A DNA stretch of 64,000 nucleotides from JBBPYC01 sp038200275 (GCA_038200275.1 JBBPYC010000098.1:62001-126000), one strand, 5' to 3'; counted from the stretch's first letter, positions 27,157 through 37,178 are shown. The notes: a model not told the origin generated them from the sequence alone. Program-made: numbers and translations.

Positions 27157-28593
27157 TCAGAAGTTCAGGGTACGTTTGTCAACCGCGAGCGCCGCTTCCT
27201 TCGTCACTTCCGACAGCGAAGGATGAGCGTGGCAGATGCGTGCGATGTCTTCCGAACTGGCCTTGAATTCCATCGCGACGACGGCTTCGGCGATCAGCTC
27301 ACTCACGCCAGGACCGATCATGTGTACACCGAGGATCTCGTCGGTTTCTGCGTCCGCGATCATCTTCACCATGCCGGTGGTGTCGCCCAGCGCGCGTGCG
27401 CGCCCATTGGCCAGAAATGGGAAGCTGCCGGCCCGGTAGGCCCGGCCTTGTTTTTTCAACTGCTGCTCGGTCTGGCCGACCCAGGCGATCTCTGGATGCG
27501 TGTAGATGACCCACGGCACCGTATTGAAATCGATGTGAGGCTGTTGGCCTGCGATGCGCTCGGCCACCGCAACGCCCTCTTCCTCGGCCTTGTGCGCAAG
27601 CATCGGACCACGCACCACATCGCCGACCGCCCAGACGTTCGGCAACGCCGTCTTGCAATCGGCATCCACTTCGATGAAGCCGCGCTCATCGAGCTTCAAA
27701 CCGACGCTCTCGGCGTTCAGCCCGGTGGTATTCGGCACGCGGCCGATCGACACGATCAGCCGGTCAACGTCGAGCGTCTTGGCTGACTTGTCTGGTCCTC
27801 GGTAGGCAACGCGCACGCCCTGCTCAGTGCGCTCGACCGACTCGACCTTGACACCGAGTTCGATCTTCAAGCCTTGCTTATCGAACACCTTCTTCGCTTC
27901 GCGCGCGATCTGCTCGTCGACCGCGCCGAGGAACGTGGGCAAGGCTTCGAGCACCGTCACCTCTGCGCCGAGCCGGCGCCAGACCGAACCCATCTCGAGC
28001 CCGATCACACCGGAGCCGATCAGCGCGAGTTTTTTCGGCACCTCGCCCATGCGCAGCGCCCCGTCGTTCGACAAGATGCGTTCCTCATCAAACGCCGCGC
28101 CTGGCAGCTCGCGTGCGCTTGACCCCGTCGCGACAATCACATGCTTGCCGGTGATCGTGCTGTCTGTCCCCTTGCCGCGTGCACTGACCTGGATCTGGTA
28201 GCCCTTTTCACCGGCGGAGACGAAACTGCCGCGGCCGTGCAGAAATGTCACCTTGTTTTTCTTGAACAGATACAGGATGCCGTCGTTGTTTTGCTGCACC
28301 ACCGCATCTTTTCGCCCGAGCATGCGCGTGAGATCCAGAGACACGCCCTTCACGTTGATGCCGTGTTCAGAGAAGTGCTTGCTGACGTCTTCGAATTGCC
28401 CCGACGACTGCAGCAAGGCTTTGGACGGGATGCAGCCGATGTTGGTGCAGGTACCGCCCGGTGCCGGCCCGCCGTTGGCCGACGTCCACTCGTCAATGCA
28501 GGCCACGTTGAAGCCCAGCTGTGCGGCGCGAATTGCCGCGATGTATCCGCCAGGGCCAGCGCCGATCACGACCACGTCGAATTGGGTAGTCAT
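27157..28593 (-). CDS. lpdA: Dihydrolipoyl dehydrogenase (E3)
   Basis: This 478-residue flavoprotein reoxidises lipoyl groups of the 2-oxoglutarate dehydrogenase complex. It shows the FAD motif GAGPGGYIAAIRAAQLG, the redox-active disulfide GGTCTNIGCIPSKALL, the NAD motif IGSGVIGLEMGSVW, WAVGDVVRGPML and the catalytic HAHPSLSE near the end. ATG at 28593 is used; a GTG lies one codon upstream. It is the last gene of the odhA-odhB-lpdA operon. Confidence 0.97.
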   Translation of the reverse strand: MTTQFDVVVIGAGPGGYIAAIRAAQLGFNVACIDEWTSANGGPAPGGTCTNIGCIPSKALLQSSGQFEDVSKHFSEHGINVKGVSLDLTRMLGRKDAVVQQNNDGILYLFKKNKVTFLHGRGSFVSAGEKGYQIQVSARGKGTDSTITGKHVIVATGSSARELPGAAFDEERILSNDGALRMGEVPKKLALIGSGVIGLEMGSVWRRLGAEVTVLEALPTFLGAVDEQIAREAKKVFDKQGLKIELGVKVESVERTEQGVRVAYRGPDKSAKTLDVDRLIVSIGRVPNTTGLNAESVGLKLDERGFIEVDADCKTALPNVWAVGDVVRGPMLAHKAEEEGVAVAERIAGQQPHIDFNTVPWVIYTHPEIAWVGQTEQQLKKQGRAYRAGSFPFLANGRARALGDTTGMVKMIADAETDEILGVHMIGPGVSELIAEAVVAMEFKASSEDIARICHAHPSLSEVTKEAALAVDKRTLNF

Positions 28594-28685
28594 CACTCAT
28601 TTACCTTTTGAAAATTCGCTGGGTGGCGGACCAGGCGGACGCTTGCGCGCCCAGGCGCGCATGAGTGCACGGAGCCCGCCCCATA

Positions 28686-29960
28686 TCAAATATCGAACAG
28701 CAGCCGCGCCGGGTCTTCCAGCGCGTCCTTCATCGCGACCAGCGCGAGCACCGCTTCGCGGCCGTCGATGATGCGGTGGTCGTAGCTCATCGCCAGATAG
28801 TTCATCGGGCGCACCACGACTTGGCCGTTTTCCACCACGGCGCGGTCTTTGGTCGCATGCACGCCCAGGATCGCCGACTGCGGTGGATTGATGATTGGCG
28901 TGGACAGCATCGAACCAAACACGCCGCCGTTTGAGATCGAGAACGTGCCGCCGGTCATCTCCTCCAACCCCAGCTTGCCTTCGCGCGCCTTGCCGCCGTA
29001 CTCCGCGATCTTTTTTTCGATGTCGGCAAAGCTCATCTGATCTGCGTTGCGCAAAATCGGCACCACCAGCCCACGTGGTGAGCCGACCGCGATGCCGATG
29101 TCGAAATAGCCGTGATAGACGATGTCGGTGCCGTCCACGCTCGCGTTGACGAGCGGGAATTTCTTCAGCGCATGCACAGCCGCCTTCACGAAGAAGCTCA
29201 TGAAGCCGATGCGCACCCCGTGCTCTTTCTCGAATCGCTCCTGAAAGCGTTTCCTCATCTCCATCACCGGCGCCATGTTCACTTCGTTGAACGTGGTCAG
29301 AATCGCGTTGGTCGACTGCGACTGCAGTAGCCGCTCGGCAATGCGTGCGCGCAGGCGGCTCATCGGAACGCGCTGCTCGGGCCGATCGCCGAGGTCGGTC
29401 GTGGAAACACGCGAGACTTGCGGCAGCGGTGCGGGCGCGCTGCGGGCTGGCGCTGGTGCCGGCGCAGACGACAGCGCTGGCGCCTTGGCTGCGTCCTTGC
29501 CGTGCTGGATCACATCGCCCTTGGTCACCCGACCATCGCGACCGGAGCCGGTAACAGTGCCGCTTGCCAAACCCTGCTCAGCCATCATCTTGGCAGCGGC
29601 CGGCATCGCAACGCCGGACTTGGCACCGGCTGCAGCAGTCGGTTTGAGGGCCGAGTTTTCGGTTGCAGCAGCTTTTTCAGACGCTGCAGCCGGTGCGGGC
29701 GCCGCGGCACCTGCCTTGCCTTCGCTGTCGATCCTCCCGATCACTTGATCTGCCATCACGGTCGCACCGTCGGGCGCGACCAGCTCGGCCATCACACCCG
29801 CCGACGGCGCCGGCACTTCAAGCACGACCTTGTCGGTTTCGATCTCAACCAAGATCTCGTCGATCTCGACCGCTTCGCCGGGTTTTTTCTTCCACTGCAG
29901 CAAGGTCGCCTCGGCCACCGATTCGGACAACTGCGGGACCTTGACTTCTACGATAGCCAT
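28686..29960 (-). CDS. odhB: Dihydrolipoyllysine-residue succinyltransferase (E2 of 2-oxoglutarate dehydrogenase)
   Basis: This 424-residue E2 has an N-terminal lipoyl domain with the lipoylated lysine in EIETDKVVLEV, an Ala/Pro/Lys-rich linker, an E3-binding domain (MMAEQGLASGTVTGSGRDGRVTKGDV), a second linker and a C-terminal acyltransferase domain ending in SYDHRIIDGREAV, with the catalytic His in DHR. An AGGAAAG ribosome-binding site lies before the ATG. The gene lies between odhA and lpdA. Confidence 0.97.
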   Translation of the reverse strand: MAIVEVKVPQLSESVAEATLLQWKKKPGEAVEIDEILVEIETDKVVLEVPAPSAGVMAELVAPDGATVMADQVIGRIDSEGKAGAAAPAPAAASEKAAATENSALKPTAAAGAKSGVAMPAAAKMMAEQGLASGTVTGSGRDGRVTKGDVIQHGKDAAKAPALSSAPAPAPARSAPAPLPQVSRVSTTDLGDRPEQRVPMSRLRARIAERLLQSQSTNAILTTFNEVNMAPVMEMRKRFQERFEKEHGVRIGFMSFFVKAAVHALKKFPLVNASVDGTDIVYHGYFDIGIAVGSPRGLVVPILRNADQMSFADIEKKIAEYGGKAREGKLGLEEMTGGTFSISNGGVFGSMLSTPIINPPQSAILGVHATKDRAVVENGQVVVRPMNYLAMSYDHRIIDGREAVLALVAMKDALEDPARLLFDI

Positions 29961-30025
29961 GTTTCACACTTTCCTTGATTCTTCTGGATGCAGCGCCGCG
30001 CCCGAGACAGGTTGCGGCCCGCGCG

Positions 30026-32911
30026 TCACTTGGTCAGCACATAGCCCTTCAGGCGCGCGAACGCAGCGTCGACCAACGCCTTCTGTTGCTCCTGATGCAG
30101 GTGCGAATAGCCCACGGCTGGCGAAGCGGATGCCGAACGTCCCGCATAGCCGAGCCGCTGCCCATCGATCATGTCGTCGTGAATGTAGTGCTGCACGAAG
30201 AACCAGGCGCCCTGGTTTTGCGGCTCGTCCTGGCACCAGACGATCTCGGTTGCGTTTTTGAAGCGCTTCAACTCCGTCGCGAATGCCTTGTGCGGAAATG
30301 GATACAGCTGCTCGATGCGCACGATGGCCACCTCCTCATCGCCGCGCTCTTCGCGCTTCTTGACCAAGTCAAAGTACACCTTGCCCGAGCATGCGATCAA
30401 GCGCTTGACTTTGTCGGCCTTAGCCGTGATCGCCTGGCTCTGCTCCGGGATCACGGTCTGGAAACCGCCGCTTGTGAATTCACCGATCGGCGAGGTCGCA
30501 TCCTTGTTGCGCAACAGCGATTTCGGCGTCATCAGGACCAACGGCTTGCGCTGGTCGCGGATCATCTGACGGCGCAGCACGTGGAAGATCTGACTTGCCG
30601 TAGTCGGCTGCACCACCTGAATGTTGGTGTCGGCCGACAGCTGCATGAAGCGTTCCAGCCGGGCCGACGAATGCTCAGGGCCTTGGCCTTCGTAGCCGTG
30701 CGGCAGCATCAACGTGATGCCATTGACACGACCCCACTTGACTTCGCCGGAAGCGATGAACTGATCGATCACGACTTGTGCGCCGTTGCCGAAGTCGCCG
30801 AACTGCGCTTCCCAGACCACAAGCGTGTTCGGGTCGTTGGAGGCGTAGCCGTATTCGAAGCCGAGCACCGCCTCTTCCGACAAGATCGAGTCGAACACGT
30901 TGAACGGTGCCTGCGTATCGCCGAGGTTCTCCAACGGCACATAAGTGCCGGTGTTCCACTTCTCGCGCTTCTGATCGTGCAGCACCGCATGGCGGTGCGT
31001 GAAGGTGCCTCGCCCGACGTCTTCGCCGGTCAGCCGCACGCCGTAACCACTGGCAACGAGGGAAGCGAACGCCATATGCTCGCCCATGCCCCAGTCAACG
31101 CGAGTTTCGCCGCGACCCATCGCAGCGCGGTCGTCCAGCACCTTCTTCACGAGTTGATGGGGCGTAAAGCCTTCCGGCACGGTCGTGATGCGTTCGGCCA
31201 GCCGCTTCCACTCGGACAACGGCAATGCAGTGTCGGCTGCGTCGGTCCACTTCTGGTTCAGATAAGGAGACCAGTCGACCGCGAACCGGTTCTTGAAATT
31301 CGTGATGACCGGATCGAACGTGTTCTTGCCGGAATCCAGCGCGGCGCGCATGGCTTTGACCATGTCGTCGCCGAGCGTGTCGCCGAGGCCCTGCCGTTGC
31401 AGCTTGTCTGCATACAGCTTGCGGGTGCCCGCGTGCTGGCCGATTTTTGAATACATCAGCGGCTGCGTGAGCGCCGGCGTGTCCTGCTCGTTGTGACCGA
31501 GCTTGCGAAAGCACACGATGTCGATCACCACGTCCTTGTGGAACGTCATGCGGTATTCGAGCGCCCATTGGGTGGCGAGCACGACAGCTTCCGGGTCGTC
31601 GCTGTTGACGTGCAGCACCGGTGCCTCGATCATTTTGACGACGTCGGTGCAGTACAGCGAGGAACGTGCATCGCGCGGGTCGCTCGTGGTGAAGCCGATC
31701 TGGTTGTTTATCACGATGTGCACCGTGCCGCCGGTCTGGTAGCCGCGGGTCTCAGCCAGCGCCAACGTCTCCATCACGACACCCTGGCCCGCAAACGCTG
31801 CGTCGCCGTGCACCTGCACCGGCAGCACCTGCATACCGTCTGGGTCACCGCGGCGGTCCATGCGCGAGCGGACCGAGCCTTCCACCACCGGGTTCACGAT
31901 CTCCAGATGCGACGGATTGAACGCGAGCGTCACATGCACCGGGCCGCCCTCGGTGCTGATGTCGGAGCTGAAGCCTTGGTGGTATTTGACGTCGCCGCTC
32001 GGCAGCTCTTCGGGCGCGGTGTGGTCGAACTCGGCGAACAGGTCAGCCGGCACTTTGCCGAGCGAGTTCACCAGCACATTCAAGCGCCCGCGGTGCGCCA
32101 TGCCGATCACAATTTCCTGCACGCCTTTGGAACCAGCAAGCTGGATCAACTCGTCCATCGACGCAATGAAGCTCTCGCCGCCTTCGAGGGAAAAGCGCTT
32201 TTGGCCAACATATTTCGTATGCAGGAAACGCTCCAGCCCTTCCGCCGCAGTCAAGCGATCCAGGATGTGGCGCTGCTTTTCTGGTGAGAACTTCGGCTTG
32301 CTGCGCACGCTCTCGAATTTTTCCTGCCACCAGCGCTTGCGTACCTGGTCGGTGATGTACATGTACTCGGCACCGATGGTGCCGCAGTAGGTCTCACGCA
32401 GCGCATTCAACAGGTCGCGCAAAGACATCGTGTCCTTGCCGAAGAACGTGTTGCTGGTGTTGAACACGGTTTCGAGGTCGGCGTCGGAAAACCCGTAGAA
32501 CGACAGTTCCAACTCGGGTGCAGCCAGGCGTTCGGCACGCTTCAAGGGATCGAGGTCTGCCCAGCGCGCGCCGATGTTGCGGTAGGCCGCGATGAGTTGC
32601 TGCACTGCCGTGCTCTGGCGGCCGAGTTCGGAGTTGGCACCGCTGGCCTGCACTGTGCGCGTCGTACCCTGCTTGGCGCGTTCGCTGAATGCGTTGACGA
32701 CCGGCAGGTGCGGCACATCTTTCGCATTGCTGCCGTCGGTCGCCGGCACGTGCTGCAACTCGTCGAAGTAATCGCGCCAGTTGTCATCGACGCTGGTCGG
32801 GTCGGCGAGATAGTTTTCGTACATCTCCTCGACGTACGGGGCGTTGCCGCCAAAGAGGTAGGTGTTGCCCTGAAAGGACTGATACACCGAGCCGGGGGGT
32901 TGCGCGCTCAT
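30026..32911 (-). CDS. odhA: 2-oxoglutarate dehydrogenase E1 component
   Basis: This 961-residue thiamine-diphosphate enzyme decarboxylates 2-oxoglutarate in the TCA cycle. The N-terminus (YLFGGNAPYVEEMYENYLAD) is the E1-specific segment; later IVIGMAHRGRLNVLVN, the ThDP-binding region GDAAFAGQGVVMETL, EQDTPALTQPLMY and LPHGYEGQGPEHSSARLERF are diagnostic. Length matches SucA/OdhA. It is the first gene of the odhA-odhB-lpdA operon; the 230 bp upstream contains its likely promoter and one repeat copy. Confidence 0.97.
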   Translation of the reverse strand: MSAQPPGSVYQSFQGNTYLFGGNAPYVEEMYENYLADPTSVDDNWRDYFDELQHVPATDGSNAKDVPHLPVVNAFSERAKQGTTRTVQASGANSELGRQSTAVQQLIAAYRNIGARWADLDPLKRAERLAAPELELSFYGFSDADLETVFNTSNTFFGKDTMSLRDLLNALRETYCGTIGAEYMYITDQVRKRWWQEKFESVRSKPKFSPEKQRHILDRLTAAEGLERFLHTKYVGQKRFSLEGGESFIASMDELIQLAGSKGVQEIVIGMAHRGRLNVLVNSLGKVPADLFAEFDHTAPEELPSGDVKYHQGFSSDISTEGGPVHVTLAFNPSHLEIVNPVVEGSVRSRMDRRGDPDGMQVLPVQVHGDAAFAGQGVVMETLALAETRGYQTGGTVHIVINNQIGFTTSDPRDARSSLYCTDVVKMIEAPVLHVNSDDPEAVVLATQWALEYRMTFHKDVVIDIVCFRKLGHNEQDTPALTQPLMYSKIGQHAGTRKLYADKLQRQGLGDTLGDDMVKAMRAALDSGKNTFDPVITNFKNRFAVDWSPYLNQKWTDAADTALPLSEWKRLAERITTVPEGFTPHQLVKKVLDDRAAMGRGETRVDWGMGEHMAFASLVASGYGVRLTGEDVGRGTFTHRHAVLHDQKREKWNTGTYVPLENLGDTQAPFNVFDSILSEEAVLGFEYGYASNDPNTLVVWEAQFGDFGNGAQVVIDQFIASGEVKWGRVNGITLMLPHGYEGQGPEHSSARLERFMQLSADTNIQVVQPTTASQIFHVLRRQMIRDQRKPLVLMTPKSLLRNKDATSPIGEFTSGGFQTVIPEQSQAITAKADKVKRLIACSGKVYFDLVKKREERGDEEVAIVRIEQLYPFPHKAFATELKRFKNATEIVWCQDEPQNQGAWFFVQHYIHDDMIDGQRLGYAGRSASASPAVGYSHLHQEQQKALVDAAFARLKGYVLTK

Positions 32912-33099
32912 GTTTTCGCTTCGCCTTACCGAGCACCCTCCAGGGCGCTCATTAGCTGGTCAAATAAACCTTCCGCGACACGGCTTCACCGATTGGCGGA
33001 TGCGACGGTGACAAAGGAAGGGCCTTGAACTGTCACCTGTGATTGTGCCACTTTTGATGCATCGCTCAGAAGCAACGCTCCCGAGAAGCGCTGCCCGCC

Positions 33100-33117
33100 A
33101 CTATGTTTTTCATAGCT
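33100..33117. repeat. Short palindromic repeat, copy 2
   Basis: The core ACTATGTTTTTCATAGCT fits the consensus RCTAYNTTTTTNRTAGCT. It sits 25-42 bp beyond the prpE stop codon (33142-33144), in the same orientation relative to the minus-strand gene as the other copies. The less conserved tail runs towards or into the prpE 3' end. Confidence 0.75.
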
Positions 33118-33141
33118 GGAGGCGTAGATGGATCAACTACT

Positions 33142-35043
33142 CTAAGGCCGATCGCTCAACGATTCGCTGATCTGACGCAGTGCCGTGGGGTCTTCGATCG
33201 TGCTCAGATCGCCGGGATCTCGCGCTTCGCAAACCGCCTGAATCGCGCGCCTGAGCAGTTTGCCGCTGCGCGTCTTGGGCAAGGCAGAAACAAAGCGCAC
33301 GCGCGCGGGTCGCGCCACCGCGCCGAGCTGGTGGTTAACCAGCTTCATGAGTTCGGCCTCCAGCGCTGCGCAGCCCGCGGCATCGTTCAGTGCAGCGCTG
33401 TCCTTTGCAATCACGAACGCAAGTGCGACCTGCCCTTTCAGCGCATCGGCAACACCGACCACACCCACTTCGGCCACGTTCGGATGGCTCGAAATGCACT
33501 CCTCAATCTCCCGCGTGCCCAGCCGATGCCCGGCCACGTTGATCACGTCGTCGGTGCGCCCGAGGATGAAGTAGTAGCCGTCTCCGTCCCGGATCGCCCA
33601 GTCGAAGGTGCTGTAGACCTGTCGTCCGGGAATGGTGCGCCAATAGGTGTTCGCATAGCGTTCGTCGTCGTTCCAGACGGTTTGCATAAAGCCAGGCGGC
33701 GTCGGCCCCTCGATCACGAGCACGCCTTTCTCGTTGGCGCCTGTCAGTTCCTGTCCTGTGACCTCATCCATCAACTTGACGTCGAATCCGTAGGTGGCAA
33801 AGCCTGGGCTTCCGTAGCGACTTTTTTGCTGCTCGATGCCGTTGCAAAGCGACAGGATAGGCCAGCCGCTCTCCGTCTGCCAATAGTTGTCGACGATCGG
33901 CACTTGCAGTGCATCGCCGATCCAGTTCGCGGTCGGCTCATCGAGCGGCTCACCCGCCAGGAACAACGCGCGCAAGCTTGACAGGTCGCTGCGTTTCAGC
34001 AGCGCCGGGTCCTGCTTTTTGAGCACGCGCACAGCCGTCGGCGAGCTGAACATGACGCTGACCTGGTAACGCTCCACCAGCTGCCAGAAGATGCCGCCGT
34101 CCGGCCGCGTGGGCAACCCTTCATAGAGGATGGTCGCCATGCCGGCCAGCAGCGGCGCATAGACGATGTAGCTGTGTCCGACCACCCAGCCGATGTCGCT
34201 GGTGCAAAAAAATGTCTCACCCGGCTTGCCGCCAAAGATATGCGGGATGCTGGCAGCGAGAGCGACCGCGTAGCCGCCCACATCGCGCTGCACGCCTTTG
34301 GGCAAGCCGGTGGTGCCGCTGGTGTAGAGCGTGTAGCTGACGTCCGTTGCATCGAGCCACACGCATGGCACCTGCGCGCCCTCATATCGGGCGCGCAGTT
34401 CGGCCCAGTCGTGATCCCGGCCCGACACGCGCGCCATCGGCGCCAGCCCCCGATCGATCAACAGCACCGCGTGCGGGGGTTGCTGCGACTGCGCAATCGC
34501 GGCGTCCAGCAGCGGTTTGTAGGCAATCGCGTTACCGCCGCGCGAGCCCGCATCGGCGCTTACGATTACCACCGGCGCAGCGTTGTCGATGCGACTCGCC
34601 AACGCTTGCGATGCGAAGCCGCCAAACACCGCACAGTGAACTGCGCCGATGCGCGCGCAGGCTAGCATCGCAAACACCGCTTCAGCAATCATTGGCAGGT
34701 AGATCAGCACGCGGTCGCCGCGGCCGACTCCAAGCGTCTGGAGCGCCGCCGCCATGCATTGCACTTCCGCGTGCAATTCGGCAAATGTGTAGCTGCGCTC
34801 TGACTGGGTCTCTGTGGACACCGCATGCAGTGCGGGCTGGTTGCCACGCACTTCCAGGTGGCGATCGACAGCGTTATGGCAAAGGTTCGTTGTGCCCCCC
34901 GCAAACCAGCGCGTGAACGGCGCGCGGCTGTCGTCGCAGATGGTTGTCGGCGGGGTTTGCCAATCGATCAACCGTGCCTGCTCGGCCCAGAAGGCGTCAC
35001 GGTCCTCGACCGAGCGGCGGTAGAACTCGCTGTAGTCCGGCAT
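33142..35043 (-). CDS. prpE: Propionate-CoA ligase
   Basis: This 633-residue AMP-forming acyl-CoA synthetase starts with YSEFYRRSVEDRDAFWAEQA, characteristic of PrpE. The AMP-binding P-loop is YTSGTTGLPKGVQ, the A5-type motif is YWQTESGWP and the C-terminal catalytic lysine lies in PKTRSGKLLRR. It activates propionate for the methylcitrate pathway. No prpBCD genes are nearby. It follows the isochorismatase-like gene by 48 bp on the same strand. Confidence 0.93.
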   Translation of the reverse strand: MPDYSEFYRRSVEDRDAFWAEQARLIDWQTPPTTICDDSRAPFTRWFAGGTTNLCHNAVDRHLEVRGNQPALHAVSTETQSERSYTFAELHAEVQCMAAALQTLGVGRGDRVLIYLPMIAEAVFAMLACARIGAVHCAVFGGFASQALASRIDNAAPVVIVSADAGSRGGNAIAYKPLLDAAIAQSQQPPHAVLLIDRGLAPMARVSGRDHDWAELRARYEGAQVPCVWLDATDVSYTLYTSGTTGLPKGVQRDVGGYAVALAASIPHIFGGKPGETFFCTSDIGWVVGHSYIVYAPLLAGMATILYEGLPTRPDGGIFWQLVERYQVSVMFSSPTAVRVLKKQDPALLKRSDLSSLRALFLAGEPLDEPTANWIGDALQVPIVDNYWQTESGWPILSLCNGIEQQKSRYGSPGFATYGFDVKLMDEVTGQELTGANEKGVLVIEGPTPPGFMQTVWNDDERYANTYWRTIPGRQVYSTFDWAIRDGDGYYFILGRTDDVINVAGHRLGTREIEECISSHPNVAEVGVVGVADALKGQVALAFVIAKDSAALNDAAGCAALEAELMKLVNHQLGAVARPARVRFVSALPKTRSGKLLRRAIQAVCEARDPGDLSTIEDPTALRQISESLSDRP

Positions 35044-35091
35044 CCTCGTCTCCTGCTGATTGGACTGTCGAGTGCGCAGCCCGATTTCTTG

Positions 35092-35712
35092 TTAGGGTCG
35101 ACTGCGCACTTCGGATCGCAGCAGCGCAAGCACTTTTGCGTAAGCCGGGTGGCCGCTACTGCCAAGCCACTCGTGCGCAACCATCTCGGTCGTGACAAGT
35201 TCGACCCCAGCGCCCGCAAGCCGGTCGTAGGCAGCGTCACGATCGCGCACCGTGCGCGCACTGCATGCATCGGTGACGACCCAGACCTCGAAGTCCTCTT
35301 CGAGCAACCCCAGCGCGGTCTGCAACACGCCGATGTGTACCGCACATCCGGCCAGTACGATCTGTTGCCGGCCGGGAGCAGGCTCAGTTGCTGGCCGCTG
35401 CAAGTGTTTGGGCAGGCTGCGCGCATTGCCGGCCTGGGGCCTTGGCGGCGGCCGCAACAGGCTCGGCAGTGGAGAGTCGCAGGCGTTGAAGGACTCGGTC
35501 TCGATCGTGCGGCCTGCCTGCTGCCGCAATGGCACATCGAACTCGCCCCAAGTCGCCTGCTCAACGGCCCAAACGGGAACGCTGAGCAACGTGGCGATCT
35601 GCGCAAGGCGCAGAGCCTGGGTCTGCACCGCATCCGCCACGGCGACTTCGGCCAGTGCCGTTGCCTGCCATGACATCAGCAGCAATTGCGAATCGTCGAC
35701 GTCGAGCAGCAT
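35092..35712 (-). CDS. Isochorismatase-fold protein lacking the catalytic triad residues
   Basis: This 206-residue protein aligns with a common group of isochorismatase-family hydrolases (LLDVDDSQLLL at the start; QAGNARSLPKHLQRPA; FEVWVVTDACSARTVRDRDAAYDRL; TTEMVAHEWL). As I recall that family, the catalytic Asp (VDYQ), Lys (DKxxF) and nucleophile Cys (HVCLLQTA) should be present. Here the corresponding positions read LLMSWQ (Ser14), IETESF (Thr72) and HIGVLQTA (Gly128). It is therefore probably not a canonical hydrolase. The frame is intact and lies between ispH and prpE. Confidence 0.75.
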   Translation of the reverse strand: MLLDVDDSQLLLMSWQATALAEVAVADAVQTQALRLAQIATLLSVPVWAVEQATWGEFDVPLRQQAGRTIETESFNACDSPLPSLLRPPPRPQAGNARSLPKHLQRPATEPAPGRQQIVLAGCAVHIGVLQTALGLLEEDFEVWVVTDACSARTVRDRDAAYDRLAGAGVELVTTEMVAHEWLGSSGHPAYAKVLALLRSEVRSRP

Positions 35713-35736
35713 GATGCGTTTGGCTTTGGGAACGTT

Positions 35737-36699
35737 TTAGTGGTCTGCCGTGGAAGCGTCGGGGCGCAGCCCTTTGGGCAACGGAAATTTCGTGTTCTCG
35801 ACGATGCCGTCCATGTCGCGCACCGACACAGCACCGAGCTGCCGGATGCGCGCAATCACCTGCTGCACCAGCACTTCCGGCGCAGAGGCACCGGCGGTCA
35901 ACCCGACCCGCATCGGCGCCCCGGTATCGAACCACTCGGGCTTCAACTCGTCGGCGCTGTCGATCATGTAGCTCGTGGTGTGCAGCTTCTGTGCAAGTTC
36001 GCGCAGGCGGTTGCTGTTCGAACTGGTCGGGCTGCCGACGACGATCACCAAGTCGACTTGCGGGCTCATGAGCTTGACGGCGTCCTGCCGGTTCTGGGTG
36101 GCATAGCAGATGTCCTGCTGCTTGGGCTCACGGACCAGCGGGAAGCGGGCTTTGATGGCGGCCGAGATCTCGGCTGCATCGTCGACCGACAGTGTGGTCT
36201 GCGTGACCATCGCAAGGCGCTCGGTCTGAGCGGGCGTGACCCGAGCGACATCGGCCACGTCTTCGACCAGATGAATGCCGAACTCGAGCTGGCCCATCGT
36301 GCCTTCGACTTCCGGATGGCCCTTGTGGCCGATCATGATGAATTCGTAGCCTTGTTTGGCGAGCTTGGCGACTTCCACATGCACTTTGGTCACCAGCGGA
36401 CAGGTCGCATCGAATACGTTGAAGCCGCGCGCGTGCGCCTCCTGCTGCACCGCTTTGGAGACGCCGTGCGCGCTGAACACCAGTGTGGCCCCCGGCGGCA
36501 CATCGGCCAGTTCCTCGATGAAGATCGCGCCTTTGGCCTTCAGGTCATTCACGACGTAGGTGTTGTGCACGATCTCGTGCCGCACGTAGATTGGCGCACC
36601 GAACTTGGCAAGCGCGCGCTCGACAATCTCGATCGCACGGTCAACGCCGGCGCAAAAGCCGCGGGGCTCGGCCAGCAGAATTTGAGTGGAAAGTTGCAT
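35737..36699 (-). CDS. ispH: 4-hydroxy-3-methylbut-2-enyl diphosphate reductase
   Basis: This 320-residue iron-sulfur enzyme catalyses the last step of the MEP isoprenoid pathway, making IPP and DMAPP. Key motifs are LLAEPRGFCAGVDRAIEIVE (first cluster Cys), VHNTYVV, FSAHGVSK, FDATCPLVTKVH (second Cys), IGHKGHPEVEGTMGQ and the third Cys in QQDICYATQNRQ. ATG at 36699 gives the standard N-terminus. It is 20 bp downstream of the FKBP-type isomerase gene, a typical proteobacterial pairing. Confidence 0.97.
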   Translation of the reverse strand: MQLSTQILLAEPRGFCAGVDRAIEIVERALAKFGAPIYVRHEIVHNTYVVNDLKAKGAIFIEELADVPPGATLVFSAHGVSKAVQQEAHARGFNVFDATCPLVTKVHVEVAKLAKQGYEFIMIGHKGHPEVEGTMGQLEFGIHLVEDVADVARVTPAQTERLAMVTQTTLSVDDAAEISAAIKARFPLVREPKQQDICYATQNRQDAVKLMSPQVDLVIVVGSPTSSNSNRLRELAQKLHTTSYMIDSADELKPEWFDTGAPMRVGLTAGASAPEVLVQQVIARIRQLGAVSVRDMDGIVENTKFPLPKGLRPDASTADH

Positions 36700-36719
36700 C
36701 GTGGGTGTAGTGTCGTCGT

Positions 36720-37178
36720 TCACAGCACACCGATCACCAGCGCTTCGAACGTGACGGGTTGGCCGGCCAGCGGGTGGTTGAAGTCGAACAGCAAGGCGCC
36801 GGGACTCGTTGCGCTGCCGACCTGACGCACCGTGCCCGCATAGCCGGCATGGCCGTCGGGGGTTGGAAACTCGATCACTTCGCCGACCTGGTAATGCTCT
36901 TGCGGCGCGCCCAGCCGGTCGAGCAAATCGCGCGCCACCCACTGCAGCATGTCCGGATTCGGCTGGCCGAACGCAGCGCCAGCCGGCAGGTCGACCTGCC
37001 GACGCTCGCCTTCGCGCAGCCCGAGCAATTCCTGCTCCACCGCCGGCGCCAGCACGCCGCTGCCCAACGTCAGCGTGGCCGGCGGGCCACCGAACGTATT
37101 CACGACATCGCCCTGCGGCCCAGCCAGCCGGTAGTGCAGTGTCAGAAAGGAGTCGGCTTGGACAATGGGGGTGGACAT
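36720..37178 (-). CDS. fkpB: FKBP-type peptidyl-prolyl isomerase (SlpA/FkpB family)
   Basis: This 152-residue cytoplasmic isomerase/chaperone has FLTLHYRLA, LGSGVLAPAVEQELLGLREGE, DLPAGAAFGQPNPDM in the insert-in-flap domain, and FDFNHPLAGQPVTFEALVIGV near the end, all SlyD/SlpA-like. It lacks the SlyD His-rich metal tail. It precedes ispH on the same strand. Confidence 0.92.
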   Translation of the reverse strand: MSTPIVQADSFLTLHYRLAGPQGDVVNTFGGPPATLTLGSGVLAPAVEQELLGLREGERRQVDLPAGAAFGQPNPDMLQWVARDLLDRLGAPQEHYQVGEVIEFPTPDGHAGYAGTVRQVGSATSPGALLFDFNHPLAGQPVTFEALVIGVL

